DNA of 64,000 nt, taken from positions 1-64,000 of the forward strand of contig JAIESQ010000062.1 in NCBI GenBank assembly GCA_019745975.1. Direction: 5' to 3'. How positions within the stretch are numbered: the stretch's first letter is position 1; each line of letters opens with the position of its first letter. This stretch comes from Pirellulales bacterium (GTDB lineage: Bacteria; Planctomycetota; Planctomycetia; Pirellulales; JAEUIK01). Position numbers and translations under genes: made by a program. The notes under the pieces are model-generated. The model was not told where the DNA came from. It searched no databases and saw only the letters and a program-made list of their open reading frames with translations. Of this stretch, positions 53,123 through 62,379 are shown in pieces.

Positions 53123-55267
53123 GTGAGCGTCTCCACGAGGCACGTGGAATCCTCCGAGTCTAAACCGGACTCGCCGCGCGCATCGGTTAACAACCGATGG
53201 CGGCATTTCGGGCCGCTGCTGCTCGTGTTGGCCGCTTGGCTCTGGTTCGTTGGCGCGTTGGTCAGAGAACCAGGTAATCTGTTTCTCATCGATACGTCGC
53301 TGATCGATGTGCCGTTTCGCGTAACTGCCGCGCGCATGATCCGGCAAGGGGACTTTCCCTTCTGGATATCGCAAGTCGAGTGTGGCTTTCCACTCTTCGC
53401 CGATGGACAAACGGGAATTCTCTATCCGCCGTTCGCGCTCTACCTGATTAGCCCGACCCCTGCCATGCACGACTTTTTCATGGCGCTGCATTACCTGGGC
53501 GCAGGGTTGGCAATGTACCTGTACCTGATGGGTCGACGGGTGCAGCCCCTTGCTGGGGCGTTGGGTGCTGCGATCTTTCTCGGTGGCCCCGTGTTGTTGG
53601 CCGCCCACGTCGTACCAGGTATCGTCTGCACGATCGCTTGGATCCCCTTGGCGTTGTGGTGCATCGACCGAGGCGCACAAGGGCACCCCGCCGCGCTATG
53701 GTGGTGCGCTGCCGTCAATGGATTGGTGTTGCTGGCAGGCGTGCCAAACACGGCGCTTTTCTGCATACTCGTCGAGGCCGTCTATCTAATCAGTGTGTTG
53801 TGGCGCCGCGGCATCTGGGCAACGGCCCGATCGGGGCTGCTCCTGCTCGGCGTGGGGGCAAGCTTGGCCGCGGTCCAACTTCTTCCGACGTACGACTATT
53901 ATCGGCAGTCTCACCGCGAAGCCGGGATCGATTGGGCGACCATCGAGACTAACTGCGTGAGGACACCTCGCGAGATTGCCACGATGGGAGTCTGTCGTGC
54001 TGTCGACATTCCCGGCAGTTGGCCGGGCTACGCCCTCGTGGCAAGTGTCGGAACCGCGATTGCGCTCACGAATCGGTCGCGGCGCGCGGAGTCCTGCTTC
54101 TGGCTGGCGCTGGCCATCTTTGGATTGCTGATCGCCACGGGTACTCCGCTGTTGCGGCTATGGTACTTGCTACCAGTTGTCTCGTGGTTTCGTTGGCCGA
54201 TGCTCTATGTCCTGATCACGCATCTGGCCGCGTGCGTACTGATCGGCCTCGGAGCGGATGTCGCCTTGCATTGGGCAGCCTGGCTCTTGCCACGTGCTCG
54301 TTCGTTGGGCCGACTGGTCTTCGTTTATGGCGCATGTTCAGCGGCCATCCTCGCGGCCTGCTGGAATACACTCGGGGAGTGCCAGTCACCGCCTGGGTTC
54401 TACGAGCTGGGATCCGCGGCCATCCTCAAGGCGGCTCACGACTCGCCCGACTTTCGACTACTTCCTCTCTTGCACGGCTCCATCGAGGGGCGCGAGCTCC
54501 CCTACGAACAGCGGTTCTGGTCGCTGCGACGGCAACTCGACAGTGCCATCGTACTGGCACCCGATTATTCGTTACTGCATGGAGTGTCGGCGGCGGTTCT
54601 CAAGAATCAGATCGACGCCGTGACGCCACGTGCCTTCACCGAATTGATCACGGCCGTGCCGCGGCTGACCGCGGCCTTCCTGCGTGTGGCCGCCATCACG
54701 CACGTCTCCGATATCGAGCCCGTCTCGGGCTCGCTTGCACAAGCGCTTGAGGTGCAGTCAACCGATCCGGCCTTTCTCTACACGGTGCGCGAGCCGCAGC
54801 CTCGTGCGTGGCTGGTCGGCGAGACTAAGACAATACCGGACGCTGTCGCCAGGCTGCGGCACATCCTGGTTGGTGATTTCGATTGTCGGCAGACGGCCGT
54901 GGTCGAAACACCCGACGCGGCGCTCCCAGTTCGGCCTGAGGTTGCGAGCGAGCCGGCTCAGGCGGTCGACGGCGAGGTCGAGCTGACCGAGCCGAATCCC
55001 GGTCGTCTGGTCATCCGCGTGCGCGCCACGTCCGAGGCCATGCTCGTGGTGGCCGACCGCTACGCACCGGAGATCGCGGCGGAAGTCGATGGTCAGCCTG
55101 CGAAGCTCGTTCGCGTCAATCACGCCTTTCGCGGCGTGCGGCTGCCTGCCGGCGAGCATCTAGTGGAAATGCGTTATGTGCCGACGGCATTCTGGCTGGG
55201 CGCAGCCATTTCAGCGCTCGCCGCCGTCGTCACGGTTAGCGGCATCGTGGTTTCACGTCGTCGGTAG
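53123..55267 (+). CDS. YfhO-like membrane protein
   Basis: A protein of 714 residues with about ten to twelve membrane helices in the first 430 residues and a soluble C-terminal domain. FWISQVECGFPLFADGQTGI and LYPPFALYLISPTPAMHDFF are typical of the YfhO/GT-C group, relatives of PMT glycosyltransferases that decorate teichoic acids or glycans. The C-terminal ELTEPNPGRLVIRVRATSEA and GVRLPAGEHLVEMRYVP are the usual YfhO beta-domain end. It probably moves a sugar from a polyprenyl-phosphate donor. GTG start. It is transcribed with, or after, the exported protein gene. Confidence 0.82.
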   Translation: MSVSTRHVESSESKPDSPRASVNNRWRHFGPLLLVLAAWLWFVGALVREPGNLFLIDTSLIDVPFRVTAARMIRQGDFPFWISQVECGFPLFADGQTGILYPPFALYLISPTPAMHDFFMALHYLGAGLAMYLYLMGRRVQPLAGALGAAIFLGGPVLLAAHVVPGIVCTIAWIPLALWCIDRGAQGHPAALWWCAAVNGLVLLAGVPNTALFCILVEAVYLISVLWRRGIWATARSGLLLLGVGASLAAVQLLPTYDYYRQSHREAGIDWATIETNCVRTPREIATMGVCRAVDIPGSWPGYALVASVGTAIALTNRSRRAESCFWLALAIFGLLIATGTPLLRLWYLLPVVSWFRWPMLYVLITHLAACVLIGLGADVALHWAAWLLPRARSLGRLVFVYGACSAAILAACWNTLGECQSPPGFYELGSAAILKAAHDSPDFRLLPLLHGSIEGRELPYEQRFWSLRRQLDSAIVLAPDYSLLHGVSAAVLKNQIDAVTPRAFTELITAVPRLTAAFLRVAAITHVSDIEPVSGSLAQALEVQSTDPAFLYTVREPQPRAWLVGETKTIPDAVARLRHILVGDFDCRQTAVVETPDAALPVRPEVASEPAQAVDGEVELTEPNPGRLVIRVRATSEAMLVVADRYAPEIAAEVDGQPAKLVRVNHAFRGVRLPAGEHLVEMRYVPTAFWLGAAISALAAVVTVSGIVVSRRR

Positions 55268-55310
55268 CGAGCAACTCTCCCCCTCTGGCCTCTGGCCGCC
55301 ACTCGGGGGT

Positions 55311-55537
55311 CCCCCAGAATAAGATTGTCCGGGAATTTGCGTCCGGGTGCGTCCGGGTGTCTTCATATTGGACCGTAAATCGAATAGAGGGCACAGCTTG
55401 GGGCGAGTGTAACATCGCACATTTTGCGTCCGGGTGATCGTCCGGTTTGCGTCCGGGTGTTTTGACGTTGGACCCGAACTCGATTGGAGAGCACAACTTG
55501 GGGCGCGTGTAACACCGCGCAATTTGCGTCCGGGTGG
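55311..55537 (-). repeat. 100-bp-period tandem repeat, copy B (inverted relative to copy A)
   Basis: Read on the minus strand, it repeats the order of copy A: acccggacgcaaa, gttacacgcgccccaagttg, ttcgggtccaa, a second unit about 100 bp on, paired acccggacgc decamers and the tail acaatcttattctggg. By eye the copies differ at roughly one base in ten. It begins 43 bp after the YfhO stop. Confidence 0.85.
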
Positions 55538-55751
55538 GAAATGCGTACCAACCGCAAACCGACGGCGACGAACCCTCGGTTGGCGCAGGGGAATCTTGCG
55601 TAGAGCGTTTCCACAGCAGTCGCGCAGCGGGGTCGTTACGATCGCGTCAGAACTTCGAGTCGGTGACGCGTAGAATCTGGGGTGCGAGACCGCGTAACCA
55701 CTGCGTTGTCCGATGCCGGAAACGCGACTCGAGTATTTCAAGATTGATTCC
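55538..55751. other. intergenic, no supported gene
   Basis: About 215 bp follow the repeat and precede the secreted protein. No coding sequence or clear promoter is visible. Confidence 0.4.
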
Positions 55752-57311
55752 ATGAAAAATGGCGCACTTGCGGCCATCATCGCAGCATTCTCGCTGATTG
55801 CTACGGATTGCGTCATTGCGGACGACGCTCAACCGTCATTTGGCAAATCGGTGGCGGCACCGCCGCTGCACCATGGTGGCGCCGCAATCCTGAAGGACCA
55901 CGGAGCGTGGGATGACGCTTTCGCGCTGGACGCTGAGGATTATCTGGTGCTCAGGCGCGATGACGAGTGGTTCTCGTTATCGCTTACTGGGCAAACCGAG
56001 CTCAAGAAGCTGGCGACGACACCTGGCGCGAATGGATCGAGAATCATCGCCGGCGCGCACGCGAACGATCGCCTGTGGCTGTTTGTTCAATCAGCAACGG
56101 CGGCTCCGCGGGCCATCGACGCGCAAACTGGCAAGACGGTTGTCTTTGAGATACCAGGGTTGACCATTCCCGGAACCCACGCCCCGGTGATTCAGGCTTT
56201 CAGCATCGTGCCGCATCGCATGGCGGCTTTTCTCATGATCACTGGTGGTGATCGCGAAACCTGGCCACGCGACGGCAATCGACCAGTTTACTTCTGGTTC
56301 GATCTGAATTCAGCGAACGTGATTCGCTTTCCCATCGGCTGCGATCTTTGGTATTTCTCAGCGGATCAGCAGATCGCGGTATTGGGAAGGGAGCATAACG
56401 ACGCGGAAGGATTACGCATTTTTCAACAATGCGATGTCCAAACCGGTGAGTTTCTGGAAAAGGCGCCACACGTTACCGATGAGGCGCATTTTCCCTTCGA
56501 TTGGACTGAATTCACGGACAATCGACCGGTCCATGCTCTGTACCGAAGCCCAACCCGCCTCCGCCAGGACCTCTTCGCAGGCCTGACAGTCGATGGCCAG
56601 GTGGTGCGGCTGGATCTCAAGTTTCCTGGAACGTACTACCTGTCGAAAGCGAAGGAACGGAATGGGTTTGTCGGGTTAGAATTTCGCAGCACTGGCAACT
56701 ATGAAGCAATCAGTCCACTCTGGATGATGCCCTTCAAGCGGCCCGAGCAAGTTGAGAAACTCGAAGCTTCCGTCGTCGATTTTGCGATGCTTGGCGACGG
56801 TAACAGCTTGGTCGTTACAGCGGGGCATGGACGGGATGGCGACTCGATGGAGGCCTTCTTTCACAAGCGTAGCGACAAGTCGACTTGGAACCTACTCGAA
56901 GGCATCGAAAGGCTACCGCCGCTGAGCGCGGAATTCGCTGGTGTAAAATCGATTGATGACCGCATGACCGTACGACTCATCGATAGTTTCGGAAGTCATC
57001 CACAACGGTCGCAAGTGCTGTGCATAGCATCTCAGTTCCGACACGATCGCGACAGCGGGCCCAGGCTTGGAAAACGATTGGCGTTCGAGAAGTGGCAACG
57101 CGCTTTGTTGGTGACATCGGACGGTCAACGCCAGCTAACCAGTCTCTTTCGTGAGACCATGCTTACCACTCCCGGAGTACTACCTGAGTGGCTCTGGCTT
57201 CACGATTCGGGAAGGATCGTCGTCGGGAATCTGATTCGGGATGAATCCGGCCGCCCGGTGCGACATCCCGTGCAGCTCAGCACGATTGTTCACGAATCGA
57301 CACCTGAGTAG
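55752..57311 (+). CDS. exported protein of unknown function
   Basis: A 519-residue protein with a signal peptide (MKNGALAAIIAAFSLIATDC, cleavage likely around VIADD). The mature part is beta-rich, with repeated short hydrophobic strands (DDEWFSLSLTG, NDRLWLFVQSA, RPVYFWFDLNS). It looks like a beta-propeller or sandwich that I do not recognise. It has no catalytic signature. The ATG at 55752 is preferred over 55713 because the signal peptide is then intact. It may be a periplasmic binding or structural protein. Confidence 0.65.
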   Translation: MKNGALAAIIAAFSLIATDCVIADDAQPSFGKSVAAPPLHHGGAAILKDHGAWDDAFALDAEDYLVLRRDDEWFSLSLTGQTELKKLATTPGANGSRIIAGAHANDRLWLFVQSATAAPRAIDAQTGKTVVFEIPGLTIPGTHAPVIQAFSIVPHRMAAFLMITGGDRETWPRDGNRPVYFWFDLNSANVIRFPIGCDLWYFSADQQIAVLGREHNDAEGLRIFQQCDVQTGEFLEKAPHVTDEAHFPFDWTEFTDNRPVHALYRSPTRLRQDLFAGLTVDGQVVRLDLKFPGTYYLSKAKERNGFVGLEFRSTGNYEAISPLWMMPFKRPEQVEKLEASVVDFAMLGDGNSLVVTAGHGRDGDSMEAFFHKRSDKSTWNLLEGIERLPPLSAEFAGVKSIDDRMTVRLIDSFGSHPQRSQVLCIASQFRHDRDSGPRLGKRLAFEKWQRALLVTSDGQRQLTSLFRETMLTTPGVLPEWLWLHDSGRIVVGNLIRDESGRPVRHPVQLSTIVHESTPE

Positions 57312-57634
57312 CTGCCGAGCCAGGTTTTCCCAGTCACGACGCGAAGTCGCCATGTCTTGGCCACGGCCAGGAGCCGCATGGGACCTGGTCTGCGAGTTTA
57401 TTTGATAGCTGCGCAGTGAATGAGCCAACTGGATCGCTTTCGATCTAGGCTCTCGGCCTTCCGCTGGTCGGCCGGTGCTCATTTGTAGCGCAGCGAGGAA
57501 TAAGTACTGCGTACGTGGCGATGTGAACTCGATCGTAAGCATGTCCACACGGCAAGCGTAGATATGCCACCGGTTGCGGCTTGCGCGACAGGTGCTCGAT
57601 CGAGAGAGCGAAGTTCCAGAATCGACCGGTCCTG
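57312..57634. other. intergenic with an M13/lacZ-like 19-mer
   Basis: About 320 bp between convergent genes. I see no gene. ggttttcccagtcacgacg at 57323-57341 equals the universal M13 forward primer site in lacZ-alpha. Confidence 0.55.
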
Positions 57635-58669
57635 TTATGGATTGCCGACGTCGAATTTTTGAACACGGTGGTTGAAGGCGTCGACGACGTACAAGAATCC
57701 CTGGCTGTCGATCGCGAGGCCGTGCGGAGCATAGAACTCTCCGGCCTTGGTTCCCTCCTGGCCGAAGCCCTGCAAGTATTCACCGGCGACGGAAAACTGT
57801 TGAATCCGTCCACCGATCCCATTGACCCAGAGCCGACCACCGGCATCAAAGCAGAGGCCGGTCGGGCCGCGCATGTTTTGTTTCTCGAACGCCGTAAAGT
57901 AGTGGCCGAACCCGCCGGGTTTCGCTTCACTGCTTCCCCAATTGGCGAGTGGCTCTCCCTCGGAACTAAACTTCTGCACGCGACAGAGAATGGCTTCCGT
58001 GGTGTAGACATTGCCATGGCGATCGCAGGCCACAAATGTGGGGCCGGCAAAGAATGCCTTCGGGTGGGGGTCGCCACCGAACTCGCCCGGTCGAAAACCC
58101 TTCTGTCCCCACTTGGTTAGAAACGTCCCCTCGGCATCGAAGACTTGCAGGCGGCGATTGCACTGGTCGCACACGTAGACGCGGCCATCGCTACTGATCG
58201 CGAGCCCGCCTGGCATATCGAACTCGCCATCGCCGCTCCCGTACTTTCCCCACTCCCGCAAAAGTTTGCCCTGAGGAGAGAAGGTGGCGATCTTGTCGCG
58301 TTCGCGCGGCTTGTCGTATTTCGAGGGGGGAATGCCGGCGTGCGCGACGAAGACGTTTCCTTCACGATCGAGGGCCATCCCACCGGGGAAGGGCGACACC
58401 GCGAAGGCCGCGATGAACACCCCTTTGTCGGAGAACTTTTGCACGCGCGCATTGTAAAAATCGGTGACAAACACCTCGTCGGCGGAATTGATGGCAATGC
58501 CAATGGGAAAGTTGAACTGTCCCGGGGCGGATCCTTTCTGCCCCCACTCCAGCAGGAAACCCGCTGCGCGCTTCGGCCCGTCGTCGGCGGATGCGGCGGG
58601 CGCGCAGCAGAGGCAGATCAGTAGCACAACCGGCGCGATATTTCGTAGTGCAGAATGCCCGCAAGTCAT
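57635..58669 (-). CDS. exported NHL-repeat beta-propeller protein
   Basis: A 344-residue protein with an N-terminal signal segment (IAPVVLLICLCCAPAASADD). NHL-type blades repeat: FNFPIGIAINSADEVFVTDF, FDMPGGLAISSDGRVYVCDQ and FYAPHGLAIDSQGFLYVVDA. Each runs on into the NxRVQKF pattern. Six blades would fit the length. NHL propellers bind proteins or small ligands, and some are lyases. The substrate is unknown. It resembles the exported propeller proteins common in planctomycetes. Confidence 0.87.
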   Translation of the reverse strand: MTCGHSALRNIAPVVLLICLCCAPAASADDGPKRAAGFLLEWGQKGSAPGQFNFPIGIAINSADEVFVTDFYNARVQKFSDKGVFIAAFAVSPFPGGMALDREGNVFVAHAGIPPSKYDKPRERDKIATFSPQGKLLREWGKYGSGDGEFDMPGGLAISSDGRVYVCDQCNRRLQVFDAEGTFLTKWGQKGFRPGEFGGDPHPKAFFAGPTFVACDRHGNVYTTEAILCRVQKFSSEGEPLANWGSSEAKPGGFGHYFTAFEKQNMRGPTGLCFDAGGRLWVNGIGGRIQQFSVAGEYLQGFGQEGTKAGEFYAPHGLAIDSQGFLYVVDAFNHRVQKFDVGNP

Positions 58670-58944
58670 CGAGCGTCACGCTTTCGTCGACTTCCCATTC
58701 CAGTCGCCCCCAGCAACCTGGCAAGATTATCTTCACAGGCCAATTGAGCGACAAGCTGCTGACCTCCGTTGCCAGCGGGTGGGGCCGGGACGTCGCATCC
58801 ATGGATTGTTGAGAAAGGGCCGTCAGAACTTATATTGTGACGGCAGATCGATCCCGGGAACAGGTCGGGTCTGGGATCACACACATCGAAACCTTGCCGT
58901 GCCAAGCCCAGCGCCTTCGATTCACGCGAAGAGGCCAACTCACT

Positions 58945-59667
58945 ATGGGAAGAATCTTCGAGAAGCGCAAGCAGTCGATCTTCAAGACGGCGGCTCAGAA
59001 ATCGAAACTCTATGCCAAGTACGGCAGACAATTGTACATGGCGGCCAAGAATGGCGTGCCGGACCCGGAGGCCAATCCGGCACTACGTAGCATGGTCGAA
59101 AAAGCCAAGCGTGAGCAGGTTCCCAGCCATGTGATCGAAAAGGCGATTCAGAAGGCGAGCGGCACGGGAGGCGAGGACTTCCAGGCGGCGCGTTACGAAG
59201 GATTTGGTCCCGGCGGCACCTTGGTGATCGTCGATTGTTTGACGGACAACAATCAGCGCACGATCTCCGAAATCCGCAATTGTTTCACGAAGACCGGTTC
59301 CAAACTCGCGGCCAGCGGCTCCGTGGCGATATCGTTCGACCACGTGGCCGTTCTCTCATTCAAAGGAGACAACGAAGACCAAGTGCTTGAGGCGATGTTC
59401 GGCGCTGATGTCGCTGTGGAAGAGATCGAAAGCAAGGACGGCTACATTACAATCTTCGCCCCACCCGCCGAGTTCTACAAAGCCAAGAAAACTGTCCTCG
59501 ATTCGTTCCCAGACGTAGAGCTGGAAACCCAAGAGATTACTTTCCTCCCGCAGGCCACCAAGACGCTCAGCGCAGAGGACCTGCCCCAGTTCGAAAAGCT
59601 TCTCAATATGCTGGCGGACTGCGACGACGTGCAGGAGGTCTACCACAACGCCGCGCTTTCCAGCTAG
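58945..59667 (+). CDS. YebC/PmpR-family regulator or translation factor (YeeN-type)
   Basis: A 240-residue protein of the YebC/PmpR/TACO1 family. GRIFEKRKQSIFKTAAQKSK and LYAKYGRQLYMAAKNGVPDP identify the YeeN branch rather than standard YebC. RYEGFGPGGTLVIVDCLTDN and FTKTGSKLAASGSVAISFDH are conserved core segments. These proteins bind DNA or ribosomes; the YebC2 branch acts on stalled ribosomes. The ATG at 58945 has GAAGAGG upstream and gives the normal N-terminus; the open frame back to 58837 is ignored. Confidence 0.9.
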   Translation: MGRIFEKRKQSIFKTAAQKSKLYAKYGRQLYMAAKNGVPDPEANPALRSMVEKAKREQVPSHVIEKAIQKASGTGGEDFQAARYEGFGPGGTLVIVDCLTDNNQRTISEIRNCFTKTGSKLAASGSVAISFDHVAVLSFKGDNEDQVLEAMFGADVAVEEIESKDGYITIFAPPAEFYKAKKTVLDSFPDVELETQEITFLPQATKTLSAEDLPQFEKLLNMLADCDDVQEVYHNAALSS

Positions 59668-59789
59668 CAGGCCTCTGACGTCGTTCAAGCACCGCGTGAC
59701 CACGGCGACGACCGTCGACCGAGCACCGCGCATTCGCTTACCATTTTTTTCCGTGCATCGGTCCCGCAGGCTGCAGGAACTTCGGAAGA

Positions 59790-59879
59790 CCCCTCACCCG
59801 TCAGCGACAATGAATTGTCGCTGATACCCTGTGTTTCTGGGCTTGGACCCGCAAGCGGTCCAAGCAGTCTCACGAGGGG
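59790..59879. repeat. palindromic repeat with outer stem and two hairpins
   Basis: The outer arms cccctc (59790-59795) and gagggg (59874-59879) enclose two perfect hairpins: cagcgacaat/attgtcgctg (59802-59823) and cttggacc/ggtccaag (59842-59864). The element lies where the start of the following SRPBCC gene should be. Confidence 0.65.
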
Positions 59880-59887
59880 AGAGGAGT

Positions 59888-60318
59888 GTAAGTGCACCGC
59901 GAAGCTCGTGTGGCGCGCCTATACAGAGCCAGCGCTCATGCGTCGCTGGCTGCTCGGGCCGCCCGGTTGGTCGATGCCAGTTTGTGATATGGATGTGCGC
60001 GTGGGGGGTAAGTATCGCTGGCGCTGGCGCGCCGACGACGATGGCAAAGAGTTCGGTTTCAGCGGCGAGTTCGTGGAGGTCGCGCCGCACGCGAAGCTGG
60101 TGTATGCGCAAGACTACGACCCGGGGGACCTCAGCGATTCAATGGGGCAGGAGGGGGCGGTTGTGTCGGTCGCATTTGAGGAGCGGGGCGGGCTTACGCT
60201 GGTGACCACGACGATTCGGTTTGCCTCGAAAGCCGATCGCGACGCGGCGGCGTCGACCGGCATGACCGACGGCATGGAAATGAGCTATCAGTTGCTCGAC
60301 AGCGTGCTGGCCAGCTAG
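59888..60318 (+). pseudogene. SRPBCC/AHSA1-domain protein, 5' end lost
   Basis: The frame reads LVWRAYTEPALMRRWLLGPP, then GWSMPVCDMDVRVGGKYRWR, FSGEFVEVAPHAKLV and a C-terminal helix with TDGMEMSYQLLDSVLA. This is an activator-of-Hsp90 (AHSA1)-like START domain. The normal first 25-30 residues, including the first beta strand before FDAP-R-LVW, are missing. Upstream in this frame is a palindromic repeat without a good start codon (only a TTG at 59815 or an internal GTG at 59911). The gene is probably inactivated or its start rewired. Confidence 0.6.
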
Positions 60319-60365
60319 AAACTCGCGTGCTTCGTGAGGATGACAGCAAGTAAGACAGTTGGTCG

Positions 60366-60776
60366 ATGACCGACGAGGAATTTCTCGCGGCGTTCGAGCA
60401 GTGCACCTTGCCTGAGAAGGAGTGGACGCACCGCGCGCACGTTCGCATGGCGTGGATTTACCTGCGGAGGGGGTCGCTGGCGGCGATGCTGCCGGTCGTG
60501 CGGCGAGGAATTCAGCGCTACAACGCGACGCTCAACAAGCACCTGGGCTACCACGAGATGATTACGCGCGGATTTGTAATCTTGATCGCCGACCGGATCG
60601 GGCGCGGCGCTGGGGGCATGTCGTTTGAGTCGTTCTGTGCCGAGAACCCCGATTTGCTGGACAACAAGTTGACGGCGCTGTTGGCACATTACCGCCGGGA
60701 GACGCTGTTCTCGCCGGCCGCGCGCGAGGGTTTCGTCACGCCCGATCTGCGGCCGCTGCCAGGCGCCAACTTCTAG
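60366..60776 (+). CDS. uncharacterised 136-aa protein with EWTHRAHV motif
   Basis: A 136-residue helical protein without membrane segments. KEWTHRAHVRMAWIYLRRGS contains a WTHxxH motif, and YHEMITRGFVILIADRIGRG follows. The two His plus a nearby Glu and a later His in GYHE resemble a conserved set that could bind a metal or cofactor. I recall similar small bacterial proteins of unknown function but cannot name the family. It starts 47 bp after the SRPBCC remnant. Confidence 0.65.
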   Translation: MTDEEFLAAFEQCTLPEKEWTHRAHVRMAWIYLRRGSLAAMLPVVRRGIQRYNATLNKHLGYHEMITRGFVILIADRIGRGAGGMSFESFCAENPDLLDNKLTALLAHYRRETLFSPAAREGFVTPDLRPLPGANF

Positions 60777-60889
60777 CGGCGCGCCGGGGCCGAATGGCTT
60801 TCGCAAGTGTCTGGCGGCGACTATCCTTGGTCGATTCCAGAATTGGATCGGCGAATTCTGCCAGCGTCACTCGTGAGCGGGAACCTTTG

Positions 60890-62293
60890 ATGTCAGCGGA
60901 TGCAGGCAGGCGCCAGTTGCGGGCCTTGACCGGGGTTCGCTACCTGGCGGCCGCGCACGTCATGGTTTTCCATATCGTCGTGCTGTGGGTGATTGTTGCG
61001 CCCCAGAGCGCGGCGGGGGGGAAGCTCTTTCAGCCCTGGTGCGCCGAGGGAGTGGCCTTCTTCGATCGCTTCTGGCCGCTGCGCGGGATCGCGCTGTCTG
61101 GCTTTGTCTCGGTCGGGTTGTTCTTCGTCCTGTCGGGCTTCATTCTCAGCTACACGTCGATGGATGCCGACAACCGGGCGGCGGTCAATCGTCGGCAGTT
61201 TTGGGCCAATCGCTTTGCCCGCATCTATCCTGTTTATCTGCTGGGGCTGGTGTTCAATCTGCCGTTGTTCTTGGTTTGGCTGGCCGGGCTGAAACCACCG
61301 CTAGCGAGCGGCGCGGCCGTGGGCGTGGCGGCTTCGGCGATCGGGCTGGTGCAGTCGTGGTGGCCACTGGCGTCGGCAGCCTGGAACCCGCCGGGTTGGT
61401 CGCTATCGGTCGAGGCATTTTTCTATTTCGTATTTCCGTGGTTGATCTTGCTCGTCGACCGGTTGCCGCGCCGCGCGCTGTTGCCGTCGCTTGCCGTGGC
61501 CTGGGGCGCCACCTTGGTCGCGCCACTCTGCTACCTGGCACTCGGCGGAAAAGTGGACTGGGAGAGTGAAAGCGAAACCTGGCTGCGCTTCGTTGAGTTC
61601 AATCCCATCTTGCGCTTGCCCGAGTTCTTCGCGGGCATGGTGCTGGGCAAGTTGTTCGTCAACCGGCAAGAACGGCGCGGCGACGCACCCGGTGGCGGCG
61701 CGGCGCTCTCCATCGTGGCCACGATTGGATTGGCCGGCGTACTGGCGTACTCCGAGCAGTTCAACCGGCTGCTCTTGTATAACGGCCTGTTGTTGCCGCT
61801 GTTTCTGCTGTTGATCTACGGGTTGGCGCTCGAGGGTGGCCCGATCGCGTGGATTCTCTCGGGGCGGTTGTTCGTGCTGTTGGGCGATGCCAGCTATGCA
61901 CTTTATATCTTGCATCACGGGGTGATCTTTTACGGCGTCGTCTGGGTGTGGCTGGCCATCGGCGGAAGTGCCGAGCTCGAGCGACAACTAGGCAAGCAGC
62001 CGGCGACTGGCAACGCCGCGTCGCCCACGGTTGTCGAGGACGGCGATGAACCGGGCTCCGCCGGACAAAGCGGAAGCGTGACGGACTTTTCGAAGCCTGG
62101 TGGCGAGACGATCGAGCCGAACGAGCACCCGCCGACGCCGCTCGGCTTTCTCGTTGGCCTGGTGGCTCTGACGACCGTGGCTTCGATCGCCGTGTTCAAG
62201 TTCTTTGAAGTACCATGCCGGAAGTTCTTGCGTCGCACGCTGGGTGGTCGGCGCAGTGCTCGCGAACCGGAGCAGATGGCGCAATTGCCTTGA
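60890..62293 (+). CDS. acyltransferase family 3 (OafA-like) membrane protein
   Basis: A 467-residue membrane acyltransferase. RQLRALTGVRYLAAAHVMVF carries the first-helix conserved region including the His of HIVVL. VGLFFVLSGFILSYT and NRFARIYPVYLLGLVF are standard AT3 signatures, as is WSLSVEAFFYFVFPW. A polar insertion of about 60 residues (around 365-425) separates the last two helices. The protein probably acetylates or acylates surface sugars. The ATG at 60890 is preferred over the frame start at 60794. It may act with the DegT-type enzyme encoded next on the other strand. Confidence 0.9.
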   Translation: MSADAGRRQLRALTGVRYLAAAHVMVFHIVVLWVIVAPQSAAGGKLFQPWCAEGVAFFDRFWPLRGIALSGFVSVGLFFVLSGFILSYTSMDADNRAAVNRRQFWANRFARIYPVYLLGLVFNLPLFLVWLAGLKPPLASGAAVGVAASAIGLVQSWWPLASAAWNPPGWSLSVEAFFYFVFPWLILLVDRLPRRALLPSLAVAWGATLVAPLCYLALGGKVDWESESETWLRFVEFNPILRLPEFFAGMVLGKLFVNRQERRGDAPGGGAALSIVATIGLAGVLAYSEQFNRLLLYNGLLLPLFLLLIYGLALEGGPIAWILSGRLFVLLGDASYALYILHHGVIFYGVVWVWLAIGGSAELERQLGKQPATGNAASPTVVEDGDEPGSAGQSGSVTDFSKPGGETIEPNEHPPTPLGFLVGLVALTTVASIAVFKFFEVPCRKFLRRTLGGRRSAREPEQMAQLP

Positions 62294-62379
62294 GAACGCG
62301 CTATTTGGCCTGGCGATTCGAGCTAGCGCGCGGGATAAATCCCGCGGCTAACAAGGAAACTCGATTCTTGCGGTTCGTC

